From positions 1 through 64,000 of the forward strand of contig JANRJW010000012.1 of the NCBI GenBank assembly GCA_033763775.1: a stretch of DNA of 64,000 nucleotides, read 5' to 3'. Positions 52,735 to 61,578 of this stretch are shown here, one piece after another. The notes below the pieces were generated by a model that searched no databases, was not told the DNA's origin, and saw only the letters and a list, made by a program, of their open reading frames with translations. Origin of the DNA: JAJTHB01 sp033763775 (lineage in GTDB: Bacteria > Pseudomonadota > Alphaproteobacteria > Rickettsiales > SXRF01). Numbering within the stretch: the stretch's first letter is position 1; the number at the start of each line of letters is the position of its first letter. The position numbers were made by a program, and so were the translations under genes.

Positions 52735-53019
52735 ATGAAACGCTTTACCGTTCCTTGCGATTTTAACGGCACCAAATACCCGTTCCATGTGTATGTGGGC
52801 GAGCCGCACCCGCAGCGCCATCCGCTGCAGCATCAGGCGTGGTGGCTGTCGACCATCCGCGGCGGCACGATTCCGCAGGAAGTGATGGACAGCTTCGAGC
52901 GCCTACACAAAATCGCTCTCGAAAACAATGTGTCCTTTGAAGATCTCTGCGTGTATGCGCTGGGCACCGCCGCCGCAGAAGAAGGCAAACAGATTAAAGT
53001 CGAACAGGCAGCAGGCTGA
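52735..53019 (+). CDS. DUF2610-like protein
   Basis: A 94-residue protein: MKRFTVPCDFNGTKYPFHVY, VGEPHPQRHPLQHQAWWLST, IRGGTIPQEVMDSFERLHKI, then a helix and an Ala-rich tail. The pattern resembles the DUF2610 family, which I recall mainly from Rickettsiales and some other alphaproteobacteria; I could not confirm this by search. No function is known. AGGAG precedes the start, and the stop overlaps the ATG of the next gene by one base (TGATG), so the two products are coupled and may act together. Confidence 0.7.
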   Translation: MKRFTVPCDFNGTKYPFHVYVGEPHPQRHPLQHQAWWLSTIRGGTIPQEVMDSFERLHKIALENNVSFEDLCVYALGTAAAEEGKQIKVEQAAG

Positions 53020-55385
53020 TGGTACGAGGCTCAGGAGCATGGGGTGATAGCAACCGCGACGGCATCAATGATGATTTTGATCGTCGCCCGGGGAACTCTG
53101 GCGAAAGCGTTGAATATTCACGCCGTTATGATCCGTTTTCGGTTCAGGAATTCAGCAACCGCTTAGAGCCCGCCAATCAGCAGCAACTTGATGAAGCACG
53201 CTTTGCCTATGAGCAAAGCCTGACGGAAGGCCGCGATGCTTTTATTCGCGCACAAAGCCGTGTGCAGATGCTGCCGAATGTCGGCAAGTTCATCATTCCT
53301 GAAAATCGAACGTCGTGGGTTGCTCATGCTAATCTGGTAAAAACAGACCGCGCCGGGCTGGGCTTCAACCCAGAAAAATATGTTTATTTCGATAAAATCA
53401 TTGCCGAGCGCTACAAAAATCCAGCGCTGACCGACCCAAACCATCCCGACTACGCTAAATATGAAGGGCTTCGCACGAATCTTGAAGTGTTGCGCAATGA
53501 TATTTACTCTATCTTTTTCAAAGATGGCTCGTTTGATCCGGGTGATGAATGGGTGCTTCCGGATATTGTCGGCATGGCAACCACCATCGGCGATGCGCTC
53601 AATAACGACAAATGGTATAAGCGGCCGTTTCTGCGGTCGGTGAGCGTGGATGTAGCGAATGTGGAGGGCGTTGGCGCGCGCGAGCTATATAAACATCTCC
53701 TCGAATCGCAGGACCCCGAGGCACGCAACACGCCGCTGCGCAACAAGCTGATGGCGATTTTGCGCATACCGGTGAAAAACTGGCGCCTGCCACCGCTGGA
53801 AGAAACACCTTTCAGTGCAGAAGGTCTCTCTGCCGCGCCCTCAGCCAAAGATGCTGGTATCGAGATTGGCGCCGACCTATCACACCTTTCACACACGCAG
53901 GAGGCAGGTGATCTGGCTGCAAGTAAGGCGCTGCGTATGGTCAGTATCGCCCGCCGGCTGAATGACCCGCAGTCGCTGGATGTACCTGTGAAGGAAAACG
54001 CCATTGATGAAGCGCGCACCATTCTGCGTTATCTTAAAAATCTTCGCGGCACCGAATCAACGATTGAAGAATGGCTGGACATGGGCACCCCGGCCGAGCA
54101 GCAGGCGAAGTCTGAAGCGCTGGCGCAGCTGGTGGAAATTTATGCCGGACAGCTTAAATCCGGCGACAGGCAGTCCAACGAAGTGCGCCATGGCATGGTC
54201 ACCACCAGCGCGAATGAAGCCGCAGGCACTATCGCGCTTGAAGTTGCCGGACACACGCTGGACACCCTGCCCGACGGCCATCCGCGCATCATGACATTGG
54301 AAGACGCCCTCACCGATTATCCGCCATCATGGGAGCATCGCCAGAACCACAGCGTCAGCCGCCTGATCGAAATGATTGAAACCGGCATTGAGTTTTCATC
54401 GCGCCAGAATGTCAGCGACAAAACCTCCATCGACCGTCTGGTGGAAATGAGCAGCCGCATCGAGCGCAGCGCGCGCAAGCTACAGTCCGTATCCGCCATG
54501 GAAGCGCCGGCACGCCTTGAATCCGTTGAGCTTGCCAGAGACATTCTTCGCAAGCTCAAAAAACTTGGGCTGGGTAGCAGCTCGCTTGATTCGCTGATGA
54601 AATCCAGCAACACTGAGGCAAAAGCCGACCTCGCCCAGCAGCTCGCTGAGATGACAGACGTCTATCAGAATATTGTGGCGGAAGCCCTGCAACAAAATCC
54701 GCAGCTGTTCAGCGACAAACGCATCCGCGAGGCAAACGAAGCCGTCGGGCAGTTCTCACATGCCATCAAACTGATGGCCGCTAAGGAAATTCCCACCAGC
54801 CATGCCGCCTCCCAGCAGATTTCTGCTGATATTGCCAATACACCGGAAGAATGGAAAAAGCTCGAAGGACGAACGGTGGATCGCCTTACCCAAGCGATGG
54901 ATGGCGGGCTGGAGCGCGCTGTAGCGGATCTGCAGACACGCCAGCAGGAACAGCAGCAACAACAGGATGAAGAACTCGCCAGCAAGAGTGTTGAAAACCA
55001 GCTCCTTGGCGAAATGGCGGGCAAGAAAAAACGCCGCCGCCGCAGTAGCAAAACCGGCGGCAGTGCGTCAGCTTCGCTCAAAAAGTCTGCCAAGCGCCGC
55101 AATGCAAATGACTTAAACGGCGACGGCGTGGCCGACAAGCTTCAAGGCCTTGGCCTGAATGAAAAAGATATGATCACCATCCGTCAGCTCGGCGGCAACC
55201 TGCGTGGCATGGGGGATCAGTTTGGCAGCATGGCAGCCGATCAGCAGCTGCCGCTCGAGGTGGCACCGGTAAGCACCGTCATGGCGCCGGATGGCCAGAG
55301 TTTTGTTGAACAGCAGCAAAACCGCAGCCAACGCGGCAGCTCAACCCGCCGTAATAACCCGCGCAGCGGCCAGAAGCAGATTTGA
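53019..55385 (+). CDS. Large unknown protein, 788 residues, with terminal calcium-loop-like motifs
   Basis: I do not recognise a family. No signal peptide or membrane helix is seen. Residues ~10-21 read DSNRDGINDDFD and residues ~685-696 DLNGDGVADKL, both like the D-x-N-x-D-G calcium loops of thrombospondin-3 or dockerin repeats. Between them the protein is mostly helical, with related segments near residues 300 and 475 (ARTILRYLKNLRGTESTIEE and LARDILRKLKKLGLGSSSLD), which suggests an internal duplication. Near residue 665 is a very basic stretch, KKKRRRRSSK, after a Gln-rich run. The C-terminus is Gln/Arg-rich and disordered. A structural, surface or effector role is possible but only guessed. 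Confidence 0.7.
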   Translation: MVRGSGAWGDSNRDGINDDFDRRPGNSGESVEYSRRYDPFSVQEFSNRLEPANQQQLDEARFAYEQSLTEGRDAFIRAQSRVQMLPNVGKFIIPENRTSWVAHANLVKTDRAGLGFNPEKYVYFDKIIAERYKNPALTDPNHPDYAKYEGLRTNLEVLRNDIYSIFFKDGSFDPGDEWVLPDIVGMATTIGDALNNDKWYKRPFLRSVSVDVANVEGVGARELYKHLLESQDPEARNTPLRNKLMAILRIPVKNWRLPPLEETPFSAEGLSAAPSAKDAGIEIGADLSHLSHTQEAGDLAASKALRMVSIARRLNDPQSLDVPVKENAIDEARTILRYLKNLRGTESTIEEWLDMGTPAEQQAKSEALAQLVEIYAGQLKSGDRQSNEVRHGMVTTSANEAAGTIALEVAGHTLDTLPDGHPRIMTLEDALTDYPPSWEHRQNHSVSRLIEMIETGIEFSSRQNVSDKTSIDRLVEMSSRIERSARKLQSVSAMEAPARLESVELARDILRKLKKLGLGSSSLDSLMKSSNTEAKADLAQQLAEMTDVYQNIVAEALQQNPQLFSDKRIREANEAVGQFSHAIKLMAAKEIPTSHAASQQISADIANTPEEWKKLEGRTVDRLTQAMDGGLERAVADLQTRQQEQQQQQDEELASKSVENQLLGEMAGKKKRRRRSSKTGGSASASLKKSAKRRNANDLNGDGVADKLQGLGLNEKDMITIRQLGGNLRGMGDQFGSMAADQQLPLEVAPVSTVMAPDGQSFVEQQQNRSQRGSSTRRNNPRSGQKQI

Positions 55386-55414
55386 CATAAAGTCAAGCTG
55401 CGCGGCGCAACCCT

Positions 55415-56731
55415 TTATTCCTGACTATAATATTGCTTCTCGTCCAGCGTGCCCTCGGACTTATCCACCAGCACAGTGATCAGCGAATCGCCGGTGATGT
55501 TCACCGTCGTGCGCATCATGTCGAGAATGCGGTCAACCCCGGCAATGAGCGCGATACCTTCGAGCGGCAGCCCCGCAGAAGTAAGCACCATACCCATCAT
55601 AATCAGTGAACCGCCGGGAATGCCCGCCGCGCCAATGGAGCCGAGCGTGGCGGTTAAGATGAGAATCATGTAGTGATGGAAATCCAGTGGGATACCATAA
55701 GCCTGCGAGAAGAAAATCGCGCAGATACCAAGATAAATCGCCGTGCCGTCCATATTGATCGACGCGCCGAGCGGCAGCACGAACGAAGTATTGGTTTTCG
55801 ACACACCGATTTTTTCATTCACCACACGCATGGCAGTAGAAAGTGTAGCCTTGCTCGAGCTGGTGGAAAAGGCCAGAAGCTGCGGCTCGACCATTTTGCG
55901 GTAAAACGGCATCGGCGACAGGCGGCCAAACACCACCAGCATCACTCCAAAAAGCAGGTATTGGGTGAAGAGCGCGCCCATCACAACAAGCACCAGCTTC
56001 AGCAGCGCATAAAGAATATCCATCCCCTGCGTCGCCACCACCCACGAGGTCAGCGCAAACACACCATACGGCGAAAATTTAATCACGGTTTCAATGAGCT
56101 TGAACACCAGCAGCGCCGCCTGCTGGCAGAGCATACGCAGATCTTTGGTTTTGTCACCCAGCGCATTGAGGCTGATGCCAACAAAAATCGCAAACACAAC
56201 CACCTGCAGAATATGATCATCGGCCATCGCTTTAATCACATTGGTGGGAATCATCCCCACCAGCAGCTGGATAATCATCTCTAAGCCGGTGCCATTCACA
56301 TTCATGGTTGGCGGCGGCGCAGAAGCGGCGCTGCCGGCAGTTTCTTTCAGATGGCTGAGATCCACACCCACGCCGGGGTGAAACAATGAGGCAAATGTCA
56401 GGCCGATACACACAGCGAACGCGCCGGTGGTGAGATACCACGCCACCGATTTAATACCGACACGCTTAAAAGCAGCGGCATCCGTCATGCTGGTAATGCC
56501 AGCCACCAGCGAGAAGAAAATCAGCGGTACTACCACCATCTTAATCAGGTTGATGAATGCGGTGCCAATGGGCTTCACATAAGCGGTGATAAATTCTTTA
56601 CCCGTAACCCCCGTGCCCGCCACATCGGCGACCGAGCCCATCGCGAATCCAACGGCAATCCCCAGCATCAAGCCGAGTAATACCTTAAACCATAATTCTT
56701 TGATAAGCGGCTTACGGGTGGCAGTGGTCAT
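55415..56731 (-). CDS. Dicarboxylate/amino acid:cation symporter (DAACS family)
   Basis: A 438-residue membrane transporter of the GltP/DctA group. It has eight helices and two re-entrant hairpins. Signatures: AFSTSSSKATLSTAMRVVNE (serine-rich HP1), LPLGASINMDGTAIYLGICA (NMDGT sodium-site motif), GIPGGSLIMMGMVLTSAGLP and VDRILDMMRTTVNITGDSLI. These import C4-dicarboxylates or acidic amino acids with protons or sodium. The start at 56731 has AAAGGATG upstream; a TTG ten codons earlier is less likely. The TAXI-type binding protein gene lies 61 bases upstream. Confidence 0.93.
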   Translation of the reverse strand: MTTATRKPLIKELWFKVLLGLMLGIAVGFAMGSVADVAGTGVTGKEFITAYVKPIGTAFINLIKMVVVPLIFFSLVAGITSMTDAAAFKRVGIKSVAWYLTTGAFAVCIGLTFASLFHPGVGVDLSHLKETAGSAASAPPPTMNVNGTGLEMIIQLLVGMIPTNVIKAMADDHILQVVVFAIFVGISLNALGDKTKDLRMLCQQAALLVFKLIETVIKFSPYGVFALTSWVVATQGMDILYALLKLVLVVMGALFTQYLLFGVMLVVFGRLSPMPFYRKMVEPQLLAFSTSSSKATLSTAMRVVNEKIGVSKTNTSFVLPLGASINMDGTAIYLGICAIFFSQAYGIPLDFHHYMILILTATLGSIGAAGIPGGSLIMMGMVLTSAGLPLEGIALIAGVDRILDMMRTTVNITGDSLITVLVDKSEGTLDEKQYYSQE

Positions 56732-56792
56732 TCGCAGCACATCCTTTCGTTGGTGAGTCAAGCGAAGGTGCGTTTATAGCAAATGAAGCAGG

Positions 56793-57761
56793 CTAGTCAA
56801 TCAGCCGTTTTTCCTTGAAATATTGCAGCGCACCATCGTGAAATGGTGCAAGCTGAGTGTCGCGCACCATGCGTTTTGCATCCAGCGATGCAAAGACTGG
56901 ATGCAGCGTTTTGAAATTTTCCAGATTATCAAATGTGGATTTCACCAGCAGATAGACCGTTTCACGATCAAGCTGTTTCGATGCGACGAGTACGGCTTTC
57001 ACACCGAACGTGTGAATATCTTTTGAATTATGAGCATACATGCCGCCGGGAATCGTGGCATTAGCATAGAAGGGATTATCGGCAATCAACTTCTGGATGA
57101 CCGGCCCCGTCACCTCGACGAGGCGAGTTTCGCAGGCGGTGGTCAGCTGCTGAATGGCGCCGTTGGGATGGCCACCAGAATAAACCAGTGCATCTACTTT
57201 ATTGCCGCACAGTGCCCCTGCCATATCATTCGCTTTAATATCCACGACTTTGGCAAAACTTTTGGTTGTCCAGCCATAGGCGCGCATTAGCTCTTCCATC
57301 GTCGCGCGCATGCCAGAACCCGGCGCGCCGATAGACACACGCTTGCCTTTCAAGTCTTCAAATTTCTCGATTTTCGCATCTTTGCGCGCAACCACGGTGA
57401 ATGGTTCGGAATGGAGGAAAAACAAAATGCGCAAATCTTTGTCAGCGCCAACATCGGCAAATATATCTGATCCGTTGTAAGCATTGAAAAGAAGATCAGA
57501 CTGCACCACGCCAAGCTCAATCTCACCTTTGCGAATCATCTCAAGGTTATTGATCGACCCGCCGGTCGATTCAACGGCGCAGCGCACACCATGATCCTTG
57601 CGCCCACGATTCACCAGCCGGCAAATCGCGCCGCCCGCCGGATAATACACACCCGTCACGCCCGCAGTACCAATCGTCACCAGCTTGTCAGCAGCGTAAG
57701 ACGGCGCATAGAATGTTGCGGCAAAACCAAATGCCGCAGCGGCAAGCAACCATGGTTTCAT
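56793..57761 (-). CDS. TAXI-family TRAP transporter solute-binding protein
   Basis: A 322-residue periplasmic protein with a signal peptide (LLAAAAFGFAATFYAPSYA). The TAXI-family start is VTIGTAGVTGVYYPAGGAIC, then GSINNLEMIRKGEIELGVVQ, GKRVSIGAPGSGMRATMEEL and the repeat-like IQQLTTACETRLVEVTGPVI. Such proteins bind small carboxylates, often glutamate or 2-oxoglutarate, and pass them to TRAP membrane subunits. No DctQ/DctM genes are nearby, so either the membrane part lies elsewhere or the protein works with another partner. The ligand is unknown. Confidence 0.9.
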   Translation of the reverse strand: MKPWLLAAAAFGFAATFYAPSYAADKLVTIGTAGVTGVYYPAGGAICRLVNRGRKDHGVRCAVESTGGSINNLEMIRKGEIELGVVQSDLLFNAYNGSDIFADVGADKDLRILFFLHSEPFTVVARKDAKIEKFEDLKGKRVSIGAPGSGMRATMEELMRAYGWTTKSFAKVVDIKANDMAGALCGNKVDALVYSGGHPNGAIQQLTTACETRLVEVTGPVIQKLIADNPFYANATIPGGMYAHNSKDIHTFGVKAVLVASKQLDRETVYLLVKSTFDNLENFKTLHPVFASLDAKRMVRDTQLAPFHDGALQYFKEKRLID

Positions 57762-57833
57762 GATGGTAATCCTATTTTGCAGGTTAAACGAACGCCGACC
57801 ATAGCAAAGTGAAAATCAGCGCGCAAGCGCCGA

Positions 57834-58613
57834 TCACGAAGCGCCTTTGCGCGAGCCCTGACCACGACGCTTGTCAATATACATCGATGTATCCGCAGAA
57901 GCGAGAGCGGACTGCGCATCATCGCCGGGCTGGAGCGTGTAGCAGCCAAACGCGGTAGAAAGCGAGAGTCGCTTGCCGCCGAACACCAGCGGTGTTTTAG
58001 CAAGTTTTTCCGCTATTTTCTCCCCGCGCTTTCTAGCGGCCTCTTCCTGTGCATAATACATGATGACAGCAAATTCATCGCCGCCGATGCGCGCCAGAAA
58101 ATCTGACTCACGCATAGTGCTGGCGAGTAGCTGCGCAACATGGCGAATCGCCATATCACCGGCAGCATGGCCATGTTCGTCGTTGATCCGCTTGAAATCG
58201 TTCAGGTCAAAAAACAACACAGAAGACGGATGATTATAACGCTCCTGCATGGTAATCGCCCAGCTGAGACGACGCATGAACGCGCGGCGGTTAGGAATCG
58301 GCGCCAGCAGATCCACATCCACCAGCCGCTCCAGCTCCGTCAGATTTTCTTTCGTGCGCGACAGCTCGCGGCTCACATCGTCCAGCTTTTCCAGAAGCGC
58401 CGAAAGCGCCAGTTCGACCGCCGGTGTCATCTCGCAATCTGGCACACCAAGCCGCGCCAGACGGTCAGCCACCTGACGTCCGGATTGCGGCATTTTCGTT
58501 TGCGGTTTAAGCGTCTGCATATCAGCAGCCTCTCCATCAATATGGGCAAAAGCCTGCCTTATTTCATCAATCCAGCGGCTGGCGCTTTGCGATTGGTTCT
58601 GAAGCAATGTCAT
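57834..58613 (-). CDS. GGDEF-domain diguanylate cyclase
   Basis: A 259-residue soluble protein. The C-terminal GGDEF domain (about residues 85-255) has VDLLAPIPNRRAFMRRLSWA, SSVLFFDLNDFKRINDEHGH, the intact active site ARIGGDEFAVI and LSLSTAFGCYTLQPGDDAQS. An inhibitory I-site RESD lies five residues before GGDEF, so product inhibition by c-di-GMP is expected. The N-terminal ~90 residues are helical without a known sensor. It probably makes c-di-GMP, which in related bacteria controls pili and motility; both are encoded in this window, but no direct link is shown. Confidence 0.92.
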   Translation of the reverse strand: MTLLQNQSQSASRWIDEIRQAFAHIDGEAADMQTLKPQTKMPQSGRQVADRLARLGVPDCEMTPAVELALSALLEKLDDVSRELSRTKENLTELERLVDVDLLAPIPNRRAFMRRLSWAITMQERYNHPSSVLFFDLNDFKRINDEHGHAAGDMAIRHVAQLLASTMRESDFLARIGGDEFAVIMYYAQEEAARKRGEKIAEKLAKTPLVFGGKRLSLSTAFGCYTLQPGDDAQSALASADTSMYIDKRRGQGSRKGAS

Positions 58614-58815
58614 CTATACCATCCCATGAGCAAGTTTAAAAGTGCAATCCGCGCCATAACCACGGCGCGGCAGGGGCTACATGCCTCACAGCGAGCGGGC
58701 GTTATAGTGGGCTTTGGTTAATTATTAATTAATTTGTTAATAATTTTATTAACGAAGCTGTGGTTTGATTTTTAGCACAAAATCAGCTAGCTTCCCTGCT
58801 TTTTGAAGAGGTTCT

Positions 58816-59301
58816 ATGCCAAACCAAGCACCAGCCGTTGCCATTATCATGGGCAGCCAGTCAGACTGGGGGACCATGAAATATGCCGCCGACATGCTGG
58901 ATGAGCTGAAGGTGGATTATGATGCCCGGGTTGTCTCTGCCCATCGCACGCCGGATCGTCTGGTTGCATTTGCGAAAGGCGCAAAAGATGAAGGCTTTAA
59001 GGTCATCATTGCCGGCGCTGGCGGCGCGGCGCACCTTCCTGGCATGACCGCATCCATGACCTCGCTGCCGGTGCTCGGTGTACCGGTGGAAAGCAAAGCG
59101 CTCAAAGGGATGGACAGCCTGCTGTCGATTGCGCAGATGCCGGGCGGCATTCCGGTTGGCACGCTGGCCATCGGCGAAGCCGGCGCAAAAAACGCAGGCC
59201 TGCTCGCTGCCGCGATCTTAGCCATCTCTGATGAAAAACTGGCCGCGCGACTTGAAACATGGCGAGAGGCACAAACTAATTCCGTAAAGCTGAAACCGTG
59301 A
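58816..59301 (+). CDS. purE: N5-carboxyaminoimidazole ribonucleotide mutase
   Basis: A 161-residue enzyme that turns N5-CAIR into CAIR in purine synthesis. The class I PurE motifs are VAIIMGSQSDWGTMKYAADM, VVSAHRTPDRLVAFAKGA and VIIAGAGGAAHLPGMTASMT. Its C-terminal GTGA overlaps the purK start, so the pair is translated together. An AT-rich stretch upstream (58718-58752) contains nested TTAATTAA-type palindromes and may belong to the promoter region. Confidence 0.97.
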   Translation: MPNQAPAVAIIMGSQSDWGTMKYAADMLDELKVDYDARVVSAHRTPDRLVAFAKGAKDEGFKVIIAGAGGAAHLPGMTASMTSLPVLGVPVESKALKGMDSLLSIAQMPGGIPVGTLAIGEAGAKNAGLLAAAILAISDEKLAARLETWREAQTNSVKLKP

Positions 59302-60437
59302 ACTCCGTCATCCGTCATCCATCATCCGTTATCGCTCCCGGCTCAACCATCGGCATTCTTGGCAGCGGCCAGCTCGGCAAAATGCTGGCCATCGCGGCGG
59401 TGGAGATGGGCTATCACTGCCACATCTACTCCCCGGAAATGGACGCCCCCGCTTACGAAGCGGCTAAAAGTTTCACCGTTTCCTCCTACACGAATCCTGA
59501 GGCGCTGGAGCGTTTCGCCCAGAAGGTGGACATCATCACCTACGAATTCGAAAATGTTGACACCTCGGCACTCGCCACTATCCCCTCAAGCCACAAAATA
59601 TTTCCCAGTGTACAGGTACTCAAAACAGCGCAGCATCGCCTGCGTGAAAAAGAGGCGGTAGCTGGTCTTGGCATCGCAACCGCGCCCTACGCCCCCGTTC
59701 GCTCACTGGATGACCTCCGCGCCGCGACGCAGAAACTAGGCTATCCCTGCATCTTGAAAACCTGCACCATGGGCTATGATGGTAAGGGACAATGGAAAAT
59801 AGAGTCGCAAGAAGATATTGAGAGTATTTGTCATCCCTACCAAGCGAAGCGCACGGAGGGATCTTTAAGATCCCTCGACTTCGCTCGGGATGACAACGAA
59901 TACATCCTCGAAGGCTTCGTCGATTTTGAGATGGAAATTTCGGTGATCGTCGCACGCTCTGCATCCGGCGAAGTGCGCTGCTACCCGCCCGTGCAAAACA
60001 CCCACAAAAACCACATCCTGCATGAAACCATCGCCCCTGCTCCCATCTCACCAGAGCTTTCAGGCAAAGCAGAGAGCATGGCCAGAACCATCGCCGAGGG
60101 CTTGCAGCTGGTGGGGCTGATGGCGGTGGAAATGTTTGTGACGAAAGCAGGGGATATTCTGGTCAATGAGCTCGCCCCCCGCCCCCATAATTCCGGCCAC
60201 TGGACACTCGATGCCTGCATGACCAGCCAGTTCGAGCAAACCATCCGCGCCATTTGCGGCCTGCCGCTCGGCGACACCTCGCGCCTATGCGATGCGCGCA
60301 TGCTGAATCTCATTGGCGATGATGTGAATGAATGGCAGAAATACGCCGCCATGCCAAACGCGAAGCTACATCTCTACGGCAAAAAAGAATCCCGCCCAGG
60401 CCGCAAAATGGGGCATGTTAATTTCTTAAAACCATGA
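59298..60437 (+). CDS. purK: N5-carboxyaminoimidazole ribonucleotide synthase, with repeat insertions
   Basis: A 379-residue ATP-grasp enzyme that carboxylates AIR using ATP and bicarbonate. Motifs: GSTIGILGSGQLGKMLAIAA, ITYEFENVDTSAL, GYPCILKTCTMGYDGKGQWK, VDFEMEISVIVARSASGEV and LVNELAPRPHNSGHWTLDAC. The GTG start overlaps the purE stop. The first ten residues (NSVIRHPSSVI) are encoded by heptanucleotide repeats. Residues ~178-200 (CHPYQAKRTEGSLRSLDFAR) come from a GTCATCC element placed in the ATP-grasp lid region just before ILEGFVDFE. The frame is kept and the catalytic motifs are intact. Confidence 0.96.
   Translation: MNSVIRHPSSVIAPGSTIGILGSGQLGKMLAIAAVEMGYHCHIYSPEMDAPAYEAAKSFTVSSYTNPEALERFAQKVDIITYEFENVDTSALATIPSSHKIFPSVQVLKTAQHRLREKEAVAGLGIATAPYAPVRSLDDLRAATQKLGYPCILKTCTMGYDGKGQWKIESQEDIESICHPYQAKRTEGSLRSLDFARDDNEYILEGFVDFEMEISVIVARSASGEVRCYPPVQNTHKNHILHETIAPAPISPELSGKAESMARTIAEGLQLVGLMAVEMFVTKAGDILVNELAPRPHNSGHWTLDACMTSQFEQTIRAICGLPLGDTSRLCDARMLNLIGDDVNEWQKYAAMPNAKLHLYGKKESRPGRKMGHVNFLKP
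59305..59335. repeat. Heptanucleotide repeat at the purK start
   Basis: Units TCCGTCA, TCCGTCA, TCCATCA, TCCGTTA follow the GTG start and are translated as SVIRHPSSVI. They are like the units before nth (TCATCCG). Only one arm is present. Confidence 0.7.
59830..59894. repeat. GTCATCC element inside purK
   Basis: Ends are GTCATCC (59830-59836) and GGATGAC (59888-59894). The core GGGATCTTTAAGATCCC and the arms AAGCGAAG and CTTCGCT make it nearly symmetric. The 65 bases are not a multiple of three, so some flanking bases must have changed with the insertion for the frame to be kept. Confidence 0.85.
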
Positions 60438-60442
60438 AAAAA

Positions 60443-60973
60443 TTAGCGAGATTGTCCTATACTATTCGCCTGACTGCTTTTTAGTCTTTTTACATGGTCA
60501 TCCCGATAATCTATGGCAGCAGCAATGCTTTGTGACTTAGCTTGCTCGAACCCAGCAAGATACGAGGTGTAGCCTTTTATAAGTTTCTGCTCAGCCTCAT
60601 TTTCTCTTTTCACTTCTATATTCTGCCCCACAAGGGCTCCAATAAAACCCAATGACAGCGGCGCAGCTATTAAAATCGGTGCCGCTGCTGCCGTCATAGA
60701 TAAGCCGACTGCAAATACCGTAGCGGCGAGTAAAGCCGTACCAATAACAACACCAACAAGTGCCCCCACCAGTGCTTTACGTAACGGTTTCAATTCAAGA
60801 GGTTCGGCATTTTTTAGCTTATATTCATACCAGCTTTCAGGCTTTACGCCTGTGGTACGCTGCACATAATCCGCCCTCTGCCCAAGCTCCATAATAGCAG
60901 AGCTACGCCTTGCATCATCTCTAACGTCCTGCAGTTGTAGTGCATTGTAAACATCTAAAGTCGTGCCGACCAT
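60443..60973 (-). CDS. Unknown protein, 176 residues, with two membrane segments
   Basis: I do not recognise a family. The N-terminal half is charged and helical (LQLQDVRDDARRSSAIMELG, SWYEYKLKNAEPLELKPL). The middle holds two hydrophobic, glycine/alanine-rich segments (VGALVGVVIGTALLAATVFA and ILIAAPLSLGFIGALVG) resembling small-residue membrane hairpins. The C-terminal part is charged (VKRENEAEQKLIKGYTSYLA). It ends six bases from the purK stop and is convergent with it. The lower GC content than its neighbours may indicate acquisition. Confidence 0.6.
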   Translation of the reverse strand: MVGTTLDVYNALQLQDVRDDARRSSAIMELGQRADYVQRTTGVKPESWYEYKLKNAEPLELKPLRKALVGALVGVVIGTALLAATVFAVGLSMTAAAAPILIAAPLSLGFIGALVGQNIEVKRENEAEQKLIKGYTSYLAGFEQAKSQSIAAAIDYRDDHVKRLKSSQANSIGQSR

Positions 60974-61130
60974 AATAACCTCTAAACTAGTAACAGCCCC
61001 CTGAATATCTGGATTATAGCGATTTTGTATGAAGATGATTATGACAATTGTATGAAATTAGTAAGCCAAGGCTCGCAAGGTCTTTGCATATTTGTAATAA
61101 TTATTCAGCCAGAACAGCTAAATATTCATA

Positions 61131-61271
61131 TTATTCATTAAATTGCTTAACCAAACCAATGTGAATTGCGAAACGTTTCTTCAGCGAATCAACTGAATCT
61201 TTAGGTTTTCTGGCTTTGATCTTCTTCCAATCGCGGTCGGCGGCGAGGATGGTAGCTTTGATTGAAAGCAT
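61131..61271 (-). CDS. Possible 46-residue protein or gene fragment
   Basis: A minus-strand frame from ATG 61271 reads MLSIKATILAADRDWKKIKA, then RKPKDSVDSLKKRFAIHIGL and VKQFNE. The composition is protein-like and basic, but no ribosome-binding site is visible and the frame is closed a few codons upstream. It may be the remnant of a longer gene cut by repeats. The rest of the space between the unknown gene and fumC (60974-61541) is AT-rich and holds the two repeats listed separately. Confidence 0.3.
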   Translation of the reverse strand: MLSIKATILAADRDWKKIKARKPKDSVDSLKKRFAIHIGLVKQFNE

Positions 61272-61318
61272 GAATACCGATTGGCTCGATTCAAGCTCGA
61301 CACTGCAGTACTTAGTTC

Positions 61319-61439
61319 GTCATTGTGAGGATCTTTAAGCTCCGAAGCAATCCAGCAAAGTAGCGTGCGCGCGTTTATAGTACTCATCGTGCCGCAGACT
61401 CGGTACGCTGGATTGCTTCGGCTAAAGCCTCGCAATGAC
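61319..61439. repeat. Long inverted repeat upstream of fumC (GTCATTG variant)
   Basis: The left arm starts GTCATTGTGAGGATC and ends GAAGCAATCCAGC. The right arm is GCTGGATTGCTTC...GCAATGAC. The arms are about 34-38 bases, separated by about 50 bases. It is a diverged relation of the GTCATCC elements, with CAATGAC ends in place of GGATGAC, and shares the GGATCTTTAAG motif of the nadE and purK copies. Confidence 0.85.
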
Positions 61440-61476
61440 GGAATACCCGCAAGATGGAGCATTTGACTTTTTTGAG

Positions 61477-61578
61477 TTGCTAGTTGCTAGTTGTTAGTTG
61501 CTAGATTAAAAGCAAGCGGAAACAACTTTAAGGTCATCATTATGCCCAAGCTAGTAACCAACAACCAGCAACCAGCAA
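61477..61578. repeat. Heptanucleotide hairpin spanning the fumC start
   Basis: The left arm (61477-61504) is TTGCTAG, TTGCTAG, TTGTTAG, TTGCTAG. The right arm (61551-61578), on the opposite strand, matches at 24 of 28 positions. The loop of 46 bases holds the start codon at 61542 and its AAGG. The right arm is translated in the fumC N-terminus (LVTNNQQPAT). Confidence 0.85.
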
